Assembly: GCA_029962745.1 (NCBI GenBank)
Contig: CM057154.1
Span: forward strand, 32,219,134 to 32,283,133
Direction of reading: 5' to 3'
DNA: 64,000 nt
Source: Echinometra lucunter
Lineage: Eukaryota > Echinodermata > Echinoidea > Camarodonta > Echinometridae
The position numbers and the translations under genes are program-made. Positions 49,178 to 62,100 of the stretch are shown piece after piece (the first letter of the stretch is position 1; every line of letters begins with the position of its first letter). The notes under the pieces were generated by a model. The model was not told the origin of the DNA, ran no database searches, and saw only the letters and a program-made list of their open reading frames with translations.

Positions 49178-50661
49178 CAGTGGAAACTCGGTATAAAGAG
49201 ATCTGATATAACAATCTTCCTGATATAAAAAGGTACTATTCTGGCCCAACTCTTTATATTCTATTTTGGAACAATTGCAGAATACCTCACCACCACATAG
49301 TCTATACTATAGTATAACCATGATAACAGTTACACCCACTCATCCTGTGTACACAGTCAGTGAATTGACCTTGTCCCGCAAAAGTGACCATTCTGGGAGA
49401 CTTCCTTTTGCGAAAGCCACCCAAATTTAGGGATACGACTTGGAATGATATTCTAGAGTCTAGAGTCTAGATCTAGGTCTATAACTAATTTAGATGGTCT
49501 ATACTATAGCACCCATAAAAATCCTATGAGAATATCAATTATCACAATATGGTTTATTCTGTCAAAATTAATGTCAAAATTAGAAGCTTACCTGAGCTGT
49601 GATATCGTGCATTACACATTGACCTCGGTTTATTTAGTCAGAAAAATAAGAGCAATGCATCCTGGGAGTTTGACTAATCCGGACTTCCGGCTTCCAGCTT
49701 ATAATCATTAGGAGATCCTTCACTTTCAGTGATCTCTCGCTAGTGCAGTCTCGAAATGTTACTGACATACAGAGAAAATACTGCTTAATAAAGTCCACTT
49801 ACTCTGAAGTCAGGAATCTATGCCAATTTGCAATGGCCGTCAGAACAATAAAGCCTTGCAATTTTTTAAACAAAAAAAGATGGTGTCTTATTACCGACCT
49901 CACGATTTGTATATGAAAATGATTCAAATTTAGATAAAAATAAGCCATATTTTAAATCAAATACAATTCTAAATGATGCCAGAGATGTTAATTACCAAAA
50001 CTTGCATAGTTTACAGATAAAATACAAGTTCGAGAATGTCACTTTAAAAGTATTTTCCATGGCAGACATCTTTTATCTCCTACTTTCCGTGTAAAAACTG
50101 CACACTTTGTGGACGCACCTATGGACAGTGATGGAGATTGCGTAGTTAAGATGCATTTTAGATGCCCAAAGTTGACCCTAAGCCTCTTTGAATACTATTC
50201 CAAAATCCACATTATCTTTGTCATTAAAAAGTGTCTGGGCACTGCAATTTCAGAGATTTACCTATATTCCGATTTTGTCGCACCTTCCGTTAAGATCAAG
50301 CGCATCACGGTATCGTTGCGCAAACGCCGGAATGTTGAAGTAAACAACTGTGCACGCATAAAGCTTTCTCTAAGTGCGCGATCGTGCGTGATATACGCCT
50401 GTTGCTCCGGGTGACAAGCGCATTTAGGTCAATATGCAAAATACGATGACCCTACAGTACACGTCCTCGTAATTCCGAAAATAAACAACATTTTATGGAG
50501 AGGTCGGTATTATGACGGGTCGGTATTTGATACACTGATCATACATTAGAAAATGATGGGGTATTATATATTTTTTTAAACCTGATATAATGAGATTCCT
50601 AGTAACAAGGTAATTTTGATGGTCCCAAGGGCAAGGACCTCGTTATAATGAGTTTCCACTG
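49178..50661. mobile_element. pogo/mariner-like TIR element, TA-flanked
   Basis: The left end CAGTGGAAACTCGGTATAAA and the complement of the right end TTATAATGAGTTTCCACTG share a perfect 12-bp CAGTGGAAACTC terminus and weaker sub-terminal GATATAA pairing. TA lies immediately outside both ends (49176-49177, 50662-50663). It is 1,484 bp long. An inner inverted pair, GTCTTATTACCGACCTC (49885) against AGGTCGGTATTATGAC (50501), suggests another element nested inside. No transposase frame is recognisable. A 101-codon frame (50109-50414) lies in the inner piece and is not recognised. Confidence 0.82.
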
Positions 50662-50663
50662 TA

Positions 50664-51098
50664 TCCATCTTGACACCACTCATAGGGCCAAACGTATGAG
50701 GGACTGTAGCGAACGTTCACCGTTGCAAAACAGACAACAAAATTGCCCTAAGCAATTATAAGATTTAATTTTCTTAAATTTGCTAGATTATCTGATTCAG
50801 GGACTTTTCAACTCTTAAATGTACCACAAATTTGGGGATTCAGAGTTGAAAATGGAATTTCAAATAATTATTTTCCTCTTGTGTGTGATTTTCTACCAAG
50901 CCAAAATGCCTGGTAATACACACAAAAGCTATTGAAGCTTTTCCGGCTCAACGACTACTATGGATTACAAGCTTATCTCGGATAAGCTTGTACATGTATA
51001 AGTGGCTTGGCATGATTGTTGCATGCTCTGCACTACTTCAGAAAGTTTAGTCTGCACAGTCTGCAGGCTTTGTCATAGGTTAAGGTAATGAAGATCGA
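50664..51098. other. No feature seen
   Basis: About 435 bases of AT-rich DNA between two mobile elements. I see only a fragment resembling the GAGGGACTGTAGCGAACG-type word (50697). Confidence 0.6.
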
Positions 51099-51595
51099 TT
51101 AAAGCCATTGGCTAACTTTGTGAGTAGCTGATTTAAAAAATTCTCAAACTAAGATGAAACATGTGTATGAGTACTTGTATTTGTACTAAAAAACCCTGAA
51201 ACCAACCATAATTTGGAATGAAAAAGTGTAAGTTAGACGCAAACGGCGATTTTATTATCCTTCGTCTCACGAGACAATCACTAAGAGGACCACTTTGCTT
51301 GAATTTGAAAATGTCGTTATGTGCCTCCCGCTGCGTGATACGCCAATACACACAGTACGGTATTGGTGAGTCATACGCGCATGCGCACTCCTTATGTCTA
51401 TTCTGTGCAACCGACCCTCGTAATATTTTTCAAACATTGGTTCACATTTTTGATATTTAAAAATACTTCCTGTGGATATTATACCTTGAAACTTTCAGAC
51501 TGGCATTTTTACATCATAACCCTTATGTTTATCCCATTTTCAAGTAACGGAGCAAGATTTTTTAAAATCATAACAATGTTAACCAATGTCTTTAA
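51099..51595. mobile_element. TTAA-flanked MITE, family 1, copy C
   Basis: TTAA at 51099-51102 and 51592-51595 encloses 497 bp in the opposite orientation to copy A. It starts AGCCATTGGCTAACTTTGTG and ends CAATGTTAACCAATGTCT. The GCGCATGCGCAC core is kept near 51378. It lies about 1.4 kb upstream of the kinase first coding exon. Confidence 0.88.
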
Positions 51596-51882
51596 AGCTA
51601 CCGGACCCTTTCAATAATTGACCCTTTTTTAAAAGCTATAGTAGTACAGAGTCTACAGACACTACAACATAAGTGAAGCTATAGTAGGTATAGTAGTTAT
51701 AGTATAGTATATTAAAGCTATAGTAGTACAGACAGTATCTTCTGGCAGTTGCAGTTGTGTTGCAAATGAGATAAAGTCTTGAATTGTTTATTGATGAATG
51801 ATGTACCTGAATTGAATGAAGATTAAGCCAAGGGAAATTAATTCCTTGCTCTTGGCCCTCACTTGTTTCACGTTTCTCTTAC

Positions 51883-51915
<33 letters not shown>

Positions 51916-53011
51916 AGGGAAGGAGAGAAAAAAAAAGAAAAGAAGGAGGGGGCATGGAGGGGTACAGGGAACATGAAAAGAGGATATTCCTTCCTCACAT
52001 CAGCAGTCTTGTTGATTTGCATTTTATTCACAGATGGCACCCCCTCCACCCCATAATTTTGATGCCCCTCAACAGTTGGGGATATGTGAGAGAAAAATCA
52101 TACTTGTGAGGAATTTGAATTAGTGCAGTATTAAGAATTAGAATTAATTGGGGCAGATAGATCCTTACACTATGAACTGACAGACAAAGAAAGCGGACAA
52201 AATAAACAACCCCTCATTCTGCCCTTCACAATGGTTCTGGTAGTCAAAAGAACATCCCTTCATGGCTATTATCTAAAATATGTGGAACAGGTGTAACATG
52301 CATATTCGCCTGGATACTGATTAAACATAATAGCTGTGAAGGGATGTTCTTTTGACTACCAGAACCATTGTGAAGGGTAGAATGAGGACTTGTTTATTTT
52401 GTCCACTTTCTTTGTCTGTCATGTTCATAGTGTTGGTACCCCTCCCCCTTCCTTGTCATTTGAAATTTGCAACTATTCTATCTGTTTTTCACTCAGTTTA
52501 TCTCTGACTTCAGAATGACATAAAGGCCCTTTTTATCCATTGAATAGGAACTATGAAAATTACAAGTGGAATGTGACCCTATTTTTGCATGAGTGCACCC
52601 CTGCATTCTGAAAAATGAGTAATGAAGGATAAATCTACCTGTCTGCTAACGCAGCCTAATTATACAGATGGTAGATAGCTTGTATCATGAGAGTAAATTA
52701 CTTAACTGAGGTAAGTTATTTTACTTATCTGTTGTTTTGTAGAGACAGGGATCAGAATTGAAATGTTGATTATTGATGAAATGGTGATGAATATCGAGTG
52801 ACATGATGTTATAATTAAAGCATATTTCTCTTTCTCCCCTCCCCCTTTCTAAAAGTAGTATTCCCACTTTTTTTTACTGAAAAGAAGTGAAGCAAAGCCA
52901 GTAAGTTGTTGTTTGAAGATTTTGTCATTCATGAGTATGCATTATCACAAACCTTTTGGCATGCTTGACACTGATATTTTCTTCTAATTTTTTTTTTAGC
53001 TTGATGGGAAA
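51596..53011 (+). promoter_or_regulatory. Upstream region and possible 5' UTR of the kinase gene
   Basis: The first coding exon is preceded by a long T tract ending in an AG at 52998-52999, exactly like a splice acceptor, so the message probably begins in a separate noncoding exon. One candidate donor lies at 52711 (GAG followed by GTAAGT). It would leave a 289-bp intron, but nothing confirms it. No TATA box or transcription start could be assigned. The stretch also holds a 25-base G run (51891-51915) and a long hairpin (52167-52434). Confidence 0.3.
52167..52434. mobile_element. 268-bp hairpin element upstream of the kinase
   Basis: Arms of about 105 bp are near-perfect reverse complements: TGGTTCTGGTAGTCAAAAGA at the left against TCTTTTGACTACCAGAACCA at the right, and ACAGACAAAGAAAG against CTTTCTTTGTCTGT at the outside. 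A loop of about 55 bases separates them. It lies about 580 bp before the start codon, so it could affect the promoter or be transcribed as a hairpin. Confidence 0.9.
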
Positions 53012-53152
53012 ATGGAGAAGATATTGAAGGATGCCCTTGGTGCTACAAGGGTCAAGGCCATGGGCTCCGCTGCAGGAGGTTGCATCAGTGATGGAAAGAG
53101 CTACGACACAGACAAGGGCAAGTTCTTTGTTAAAGTCAATGGACAGAGTGGG
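53012..53152 (+). CDS. FN3K: Kinase exon 1 (residues 1-47)
   Basis: 47 full codons from ATG, ending GTGGG before GTAAGT at 53153. It encodes the N-lobe start with [15 protein letters not shown] and FVKVN. The exon itself extends upstream to 53000, after the AG acceptor. The ATG at 53004 is out of frame and would give a peptide of seven residues before a stop. Confidence 0.97.
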
Positions 53153-56100
53153 GTAAGTTGAAGTAAACCAGGGGCGGATCCAGGGGGATCCCCCCCCCCT
53201 GATCCCCTCGCCAAGGTCTGCTCGGTTCCCCCCCCCCTCCCAAAAAAAAAAAAAGAGAGAGAAGGAAAAGAAGGGAAAGGGAAAGAAAGAAGAAGAAGAA
53301 AAAAGGAAAGGGGGAAAAAGCACTCGCTTCCTTGCATTTTTAGGTATCTTAACTAATGCCGGTTATTACGTGGTCTGTCAAAATCAGATCACCTCTTAAT
53401 TTTGTAGGAATTTTCTTATTTATTTTATTCTTCTGCCATGATTTTTGTCCGCATGATTTCTCAACATTGTTCAGTCAGTTTTCATTTAAGTCATGACAGT
53501 CATCATGCCTATCATGGACATGAACATTTCCCTTTTTCAAGGTCATCAGGTTATAGTGACGTCATATGTAGGCGCCATTTTGTAATAAACTTGTCATGAC
53601 CATGTCTTCCTAATGAAAGGTCATTACTCATTCATATTTGGCATGATGAATGTCCATATCTGTCTTGACAATTCCAACTACTCAGACGTGCACGTACGTC
53701 AGTACATCAGTGCGCGCGCAAAATTTAAAAATGCTCAAAATCACTAATCTATCAAACCAAACTCAATTTCACACCATTTTAAGCATTTAAAAAATTTCCG
53801 CACGTATTGTACGTTTTTTCACTTGATTTGCAATCCTGAGACTTTTCTTGACAATTTCCATTAGTTTAGAATGGATTTCAACTTACAATAAGGTCGCACA
53901 CACTCGCCAAAGTTGAAAGTCTGTGCATGCGTCAATGGGCAATGTAGTGTAAAAAGTTGTAAAAACATGCCCTTTTGAAATCCGCCAAAGCTCGTCAGAA
54001 AGCATGGGGACCTCCCATTTTTTGTACATTTTCTGAAAGCTTATGAGTTGTAAAATTTGAATTCATGAATAAAATCTGGGGGTCTAGCAGTCGCAATATT
54101 GCCATATTCTCATGTGAACTCAAAATTTTGATTTTTCATTTATGATGTCATATTTTTTGCCTTTAAACAAGACTATCTCGCTTATTGTGGGTTGATTTTC
54201 GCCAGGATTTCGATATGTTGTAGCTGAGTGAATTCTCTATCATTAGGCCTGCTTTATTTTTCATGTTGATAACAGCATCATGGTCTAATTTTACGATAAA
54301 CGGAGGCATGTCAATTTTTCACATTTTGCGTGTATTGTCTATGGGACATGACCTTTTCTAAATTCTTGATTCTACATTCCCGTCTTTTTTGAGCAACAGC
54401 TGTGTTATCTCTGCACGATTTTCACCCAGCTTCGAGTATGAGTAGCTGAGAAAATTCTCTGTCGTAAGTGTGCCATTCTCTTTTTAATCGGATGTCGGGA
54501 ACATATCGAAATTTTAACTGGAAGATATGATATAGGAATCCCATTTTCCATCTACGTGTTATCTCTATATTGGTAAAGCACTTGCCTCACATGCTCAAGG
54601 TGTCCGGTAACTCCGATGCGAGTCTTTTAAAAGAAATTTTTTAAATACCTTTTTTGTCCTTTCATATTACCATCTTCTTTGACTGCTTTTACACATAAAA
54701 TCACAAGCAATGCAATAAACTGCGTTATTTTGCCTTTTATGTCTATTGCAATGCAGTGTACAGTACTTTATGTACAACCTGATTGCAAATTTGACTCACG
54801 AATGTGTATTGAACCTATAGGGTTAACTTTGCATTACACTGCAACATCAAATCGTCCTATTTCTATGATGCTAGTCTCCTTCTCAGACGATCATAACTTT
54901 ATTACGTCATTATTGTATTACCGCTTTACCCTGTTCCCTATCTTATTAACAGCTAACCTTTTAATACATTACTCAATTACTTTCTTACTTTCTTACTGAA
55001 TCACTTCATCTCATCACTTTGCTTATCATTAATTCCTATCATAATTGTCTTTGTTTTAATAATATGCTTATAGCCAATGACATGGCAAAATGTCATTGAA
55101 AAATGAAAATTACAACAGACCACCTTATTCGTCTTCGTGATGAATTACATTTCTCGTATTAATGATTGATATTCTTATGAAAGTTGCATCTTGCATCTTG
55201 CATCTTGTGTATCTAGCTAATGTTATATTATTTGAATGTTATGTTAGTAATATAATTGCAAGGAATCGAGCAAAAAGTTGACATAAAGAGATAAGATAAT
55301 GGCCTGTGATCAGTAGCCTCTTCCCACTATGAGAAGGGAAGATGCCGATAATGTATATTACTCCACTTATGAGAATAGAATAACAGTACGCTAGAACCTC
55401 TTCTCACTTCTCAGTATACAAAATTCTGGGGGGTTTTCCTTGTTCGCTCGATTTGCTCACCAATAAAATCTAGAAAAAAAATGGTTTCGGGCAGCAAGCA
55501 CCTCTTACTCCACCAGCAAGAAGCCCGAATATCATAATATTTGGGCAGCGAGGTGTCGGACTATCCTTGAATTCCACAGGAAGATGTGCTTTATATAAAT
55601 CATGTAGTCTATTTTGGTGATGAATCTACATTCTAAAGAAAATATTTTTGTCAGTTGTTCAATTCGCTCGCTCATAGAAACAGTGGTTTTGGATGGCAAG
55701 CAAGGTGCCCAAATAGAGTCGTATTTGACTGATATGGGTGATCAAATATTATTCAGAGATCTTTTAAGGTTTTTTTTTGATGACGAAATAACACTTCTAT
55801 ACCATGAAAAAGAGTATATATTTTTTCTCGCTCAGCAAGGTTCATAATTTAGCAAGAAGAGTTTACCAAATTAAAAAAAAATGCTTCATGATCCTTCAAT
55901 ATTCCATTAAATTAATAGTGATCCAGCTAGGTCTTACACCCCCCCCCCCCCCCCACAAAGGACTTCGCACTCAAATTTGCAGGGTGTGTACTTCATCCCC
56001 CCCCCCTTTGCCCATGGTGATAAGTGCCCCTCAGTTTGACTGCCCATTTTTGGTTCTAACACATGACAGGAGTGGGATATGCTTCTGCGCCCCTCTCGCC

Positions 56101-59100
56101 CCCCCCCCCCCCCCAGTCCATGCTCCAGATACGCCACTGGTCACCATTACGTACCAATATTTGGCTTCCATGATTTCAAACTTAGGCCCCCCCCCCCTAA
56201 GAAATCCTGGATCTGCACCTGAAGTAAACCTCAATTATCAGCAGGGATGACAGTGTCCGAAGATACGCAACTCCAAGCACAAAGATTTCTCTTGTCGGGA
56301 GTTCATTGAAAAATGAAAGTAGGTTCATCAGTCCAATTATTTGATAGGTTATCAGTATTCTGAACATTCAACCACTTAAAGGCATTGGCTAACTTTGTGA
56401 GCAGCTGATTTAAAAAATTGTCAAACTAAGATGAAACATGTGTATGAGTACTTGTGTTTGTACTCAAAAACCCTGAAACCAACCATAACTTGGAATGAAA
56501 AGCTGTAAGTTAGACGCATACCGCGATTTTATTAGCTTTTGTCTCGAGAGACAATGAACTAAGAGGACTGTTTGCACGAATTAAAAAATACCGTTACCTG
56601 CCTTCCGCTGCGTGATACGTCAATACACACAGTGTGGTCCGTTGAGTCATGCGCGTTTGCGCACTCCTTACGTTTGGTCTGTGCAACCGACTCTCGTATA
56701 TTTTTCAAACATTGGTTCACATTTCTAATATTTAAAAATACTTCCCGTGGATATTATACTCTGAAACTTTCAAACTGGTATTTTTACACTATAACCCTAA
56801 TGTTTATCCCATTTTCAACTAACAAAATGAGATTTCTTTAAAATCATGACAATGTTAACCAATGTCTTTAAACCTTGGTATACCTAGGCTGTAATGATCA
56901 CTTGGTAGTTTGGCATTGTGTGCCTTGTGGAGAATAAGCTGAGTATAATCTACCTTTCAGAGGGTTCATCTTCAGTTTCATAGATTTGTATCTTGGCTTA
57001 TTACCCCATTGCCTACAGGAACTAAGTGGGACCTGTATTGAGTTTACGAGAATTTGAGAATTCACAAGTCACGAGTTGACTCTTGATTTCCAAGTCCATA
57101 TTACATGTTGTATTTGAGCCAATTTTCTTTGCATTACCTCATGCCTCTTTAAATATCAGAGTTTTGTGAACTGAGAATATACAGTTGTTAAATTCATTGG
57201 CAACATGATGGCAAATATCAAGAAATTATTAGAGTTTTTCACATACCAGTACCTGAAATTTTGTTTCTTGTACCATTTTTTATACTGACTGCTACATCTA
57301 TGAAGTGTCAGTGAAATAATATTTTTAATTCCATTTCTTGAAGGCAAAAGAGATGTTTGATGGAGAGAAGGCAAGCCTAGAAGCTCTTCAGGCCACAGAG
57401 ACTGTCAAGGTCCCTACACCTGGACCAGTTTTGGACCACCCGTCGGGACCAGGAGCTGTATTCCTCATGGAACACCTTGATCTGCAAGGACTAGGCAGGC
57501 ATTCAGCAGCTCTTGGTGAACAACTGGCTAGGTATGATTCTTGTGAGCTGAAACTCATTCCAGAAAAACTTTCTTCATGATCAGGCTTTATGACATCAAT
57601 GATAGAGGCTTAAAGTGATTACACAGTGGTAATTTTTTTTGGATATATGATCGAGGATAGAATTCTAAGAAGAATAACATTAAAAATTTGATGATTTTCT
57701 ATTGAAATCAGTGCATTTTGGCTAATTTTCTCATAAAAAGTCAAGAGTTGACAAAAAAAATTTGAGTATGAGGTATGACGTAAAAGTGGGTACCCAGCTT
57801 CGCGCAATGCAGTTGTGCTGCGCACTGGACTGTACAATATGTATTATACTTTGCGCGCATTTTGCTAGAAGTGCGCGACAAGGTACCCACTTTGACGTCA
57901 TTTTGACGTAAAAGTGGGCACCCAGTTGAAACTGGATCACAGCTGAGGGGTCAAAAATATCCAGAAATCTTATCACATTTGGGGGTTTCCTTGGCAACAC
58001 GACTTTTAAAAAAACTTTAGGCAGATGATTTTCTGCTAATAAAATCATGCTCTTTTAAATGAGCTAATATTGTTTCAGCATTGGGTACCCCCTTTAAGAC
58101 TGATATTTGGTTTTATATGAGGGATAGGTGCAAGTTTACAGTTAGGATTAGGTAGTTTTATAAGTTATGATGATGATAGTAATGATAATAATAATACTAT
58201 GATAATAATAATAATGATAATAATAATAGTGATAATGATAATAATATAATTTTAATAAGCTTGCTTGGGACAGCTCATATCCTCTGTATTCATTGATTTA
58301 CAAAAATCCTTTGACTTGGTCAATCATGAGCTGCTTTTATTTAAGCTGGCTTGTCATGGTATAGTTGGGAAATCTTTGGACAGGTTTACAAGTTATTTGT
58401 CAAATTTGTAACCACAACTTTCTGCAATTAAAATACAAGGGAAGTTTTATTGGGTCAATTTGTAATATTTATAAATGATTTAGCTTGTATATTTGACAAA
58501 TGTTCATATCATATATAAGCAGATGATACTGTTTATATTTCTCTGATAAAGATCTGAAAGTTGTCCAAGCAATTTTTGAATAACAAACTTACTAGATTGA
58601 TTAATTGAATGACTAGAAATAAGTTGAAAATGAAGTGTAGTAAAACTGTATGCTTCTTATTTCGAATGAGCCAAATTTTGCAAGGCATAGTGTTTTAAAT
58701 TTTAAAAATTGAAAGTACTTATATTAAGAATACATAAAATACCTTGTAATTTTATTGATAAAGAGCTTAAGTGGAATGTACAAATTGAACACATGTGCTC
58801 AAGATGATACTTGATAGGTTTTCTTTGAAGACTGAGATATTTGTAAATGAATCGATTTTTGAAAAATTATTCCTGAATACAGTCAACTCTGCATAAGTCG
58901 AAGTCGCATAAGTCGAATAATCGGCTAAGTCGAAGGTCTGTACTTGGTCCCATTCCTTTATTTTCTATTGTTTTTGACCCCTCATATGTCGAATTTTCTC
59001 TAAGTTGAAGCATTTTCTTCAGTCCCACGAAATTCGACTTAGGCAGAGTTGACTGTATATCAAACGTCTCTTTTGACTTGAACCAGAAACACACCTTCTA

Positions 59101-62100
59101 CTTTCTATAGGTAGTCTCATTCTCCCAAAACCACAGATAATAATTTAAATTGTAAAGAACCCCAACATTTTATTAGAGATGCTTCATTATACAACAAATT
59201 GCCATCTAATACCTGTAATGCTTGCACTATCCATAATTCCAAATCCAATTTTAATCTTTATTTCACAGTATCATAGAAATGTTCTTATGGAAGTTCCTCA
59301 TCTCTCTCTTTTTCCTGCTTCTTTATTTTGTTTAGGGTTCATGTGGTTCTGTGCCCCTTACAAAAATACATTGAACATGAATTATAAATGTTAATAATGT
59401 TGATTAGATTTCAAAATTATGCCATACATGTTCAGTGCAATGTTTTGTTTATCACACGGTATGTATTTGATATATTTTTGAAATTCCAATTTCCCCACGA
59501 TTGTGTAATATTTTGATTATTAGAGTTTTATGTAAGTTCTTTTCAACTGGACCCCATGGAAGAACAGTCGTATTCTGCTAATATGACTGAAATGAGCTAT
59601 CCACCATTTATATCTGATATGTATACATTTGTATGTTATGTTGCTTTTAATGGAAAATATAACAAACTACAGTAATTCATATTCTACAAGTTACTGCCCC
59701 ATCCTGATTTTGATTCTCTGTAGTGTGATATAATTATGGAGGCCCTTTAATGCATTTCCTGTCAATTTCTCTGTTTCCTCATTTTCTACATTCTGTGAAA
59801 TATAATTGCATGAATTTATTGGTGGGGTTAGGAAGATGTAAGTTTTCAGGTATGCTTATCTTCATATAGACCAGCTTTTAGCTGTTAGGCAAAAATTTAT
59901 ACATCAAGATCAGAATATACAGACTTTCATACCATTTTCTTTTATCCTGCTTCATTACCTTCTGTTCCCTTGCAGACTGCATCTACACAACATTCAGCTG
60001 GGCAAGAAAGTGAGGCAAGAAGAAGGACGAGTTGGAGCAGATACCTCCCAAGGCTTCGTCAATCAGTTTGGATTTCATACCACTACGTGCTGTGGTTACC
60101 TTCCCCTCAACAATACATGGAGTGATGACTGGGTGGTAAGAGTTTTAGGAAGATGATAGCTGGCTAGGTAGGGGGGAACGAGGGGGTCATCAGTCAATTT
60201 TGGAGTTTGTATCACTACCTCTTGTTATTACCTTCATCTCGTACATGGGCGATGAAGGGTGGTAATTGTATTCCATTGACCTTTTTCATTAATATTTTTA
60301 TCAATATTTATGAGTAATTGATAATCTTTTTATTATATTTTGCGTGAGAAGAGTAGACATTAGTTTCCTGGTATCACTTAAATGATCAGGTTATCATTTA
60401 GAAATTGACAAATTTCAAAATTTAAAGATATTTCAAAATGTAACTAATACTACTATCTGGTTATTGCTTTATACTGTGCATCTGTATTGAAACAAATTAC
60501 AATTTTGACGTAAAATTACTTTAATGTTGCTCATACATTCTACTACAGAGTTTCTATGCCCAAAATCGCCTCAAGATGCAGCTGGACTTATTAGAAAAGG
60601 ACAGCGGGGACAGGGAGGCAAGAGAACTGTGGCCACTACTAGAACGGAAGATACCCAAGCTATTGGAGGGAATTGAGATTACCCCTTCCCTCCTACATGG
60701 AGATCTATGGGGTGGTAATGCAGGCCAGCTTGAATCTTGCCCAGGTAATGAAAGAAGTGGAAATCTGGGGAGGTCTCCAGTAATCAAATGTTGCTCTAAG
60801 CTTTATTTTGTCAAAGATGTATGGTTCAGGCTTGGGTTTTGATCCAACCTAAGCCTAGATTTAGAGTTTTGGTTAAGAGGCAGTAAGATGTGCCATGCTG
60901 GATTGAAGTCATTGTCAAATGTTGACTGTACAGGCAGCCATTATTGAAGCTTGTATTGTACAATAACATATATATCTTCTTGAATTATTATGTCTTATGT
61001 AAGTAATGAAGTCCAAAGTAGGATTTCTAAAGGATATTTTAATAATATGTCTTTCTCTCCTGTTAGATGCCTTGTCTGCCCGACATAGTGGCATTCATGG
61101 TTCACATGGTACATCATCTCTGGTTATTAGTAACATGCTATTATATACTAGTATATAAAAAAAGTAACATGGTTAATCCATTCAATTTTTTCATTCATTT
61201 TTTTATTCAATTTATTTGCAGTTATCTATGACCCAGCCAGTTTCTATGGCCATCATGAGTTTGACCTCTCCATCGGTGCAATGTTTCATTCTTTCAACCA
61301 AAGCTTCCACAAGGCCTACCACAAACTCATCCCTAAGGCTCCTGGTTTTGAGCAGAGACAGAAACTGTATTCGCTCTTCCACCATGTGAACCATTGGTGA
61401 GTGACCTTCGTGTTATCCTCAGATGCCAAAGTAAAATGCTTGTGCAGATATGACACAGCAAACCCCTGCATTATTGTTGTTTAGTAAGCGAATCTGATAT
61501 GAGTTGGCCCCCCAAAAAAAGCTTACACAAGATCTAGAGGCAAATTTTTGCATCCTGGCAGCAAAAAGCTGTGGACCAATCGAATGCTTAAAAATTTAGC
61601 GCAAAATATGTCATGAGTTCGTTTGCACAACTTTGGGCAAAACTCTCTTTTATATAAGTGTTGATGCATTGGTGTGTGTGTACCTTACCAAGTGGTGTGG
61701 TGTACTGCACCATATCTGAACACTAGAGACAAAAACAGCTGGGGTTTCCATCTTCATATTTTAACGAGCCTTTAGGTTGCATTGGAAGATATGACATGTT
61801 GCCATGAAGCTCAAACAAGAATCACAGTTAGTTAGTTTTGGTCTATCCACTTAATCATCTTGTCTGGAATTTCTTGTGATCTTAGTACCTGCTTGTAATG
61901 ACAACAACTTCCTGTTCAGTGGGAATTGTCTTGTAATTCATATCCTCATGCAATATCTTACAATTTTTTGTACCTATGGGTAAGCAGCGTATATGTTTTC
62001 TTTGTATCTTCTTTTTTTTTTAAATTATCATTTTGCCATTTCTCTTGCCCCCAGGAACCATTTTGGAACAAGTTACAGGAGTTCTTCATTAGCTATCATG

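Noticed and set aside
50109..50414. 101-codon plus-strand frame
   Set aside because: Lies in the inner piece of a TIR element, has no recognisable motif, and no splice partner.
54540..54640. tRNA gene
   Set aside because: TGGTAAAGCACTTGCC and a GGTAACTCCGA piece resemble A and B boxes, but the B box is degenerate and no cloverleaf is evident. It is more likely a SINE fragment.
56572..56841. 89-codon frame also present at 2749-3018 (minus) with similar protein
   Set aside because: Both lie at the same place inside copies of the TTAA MITE. Copies B and C have the frame broken, so this is repeat sequence, not a conserved gene.
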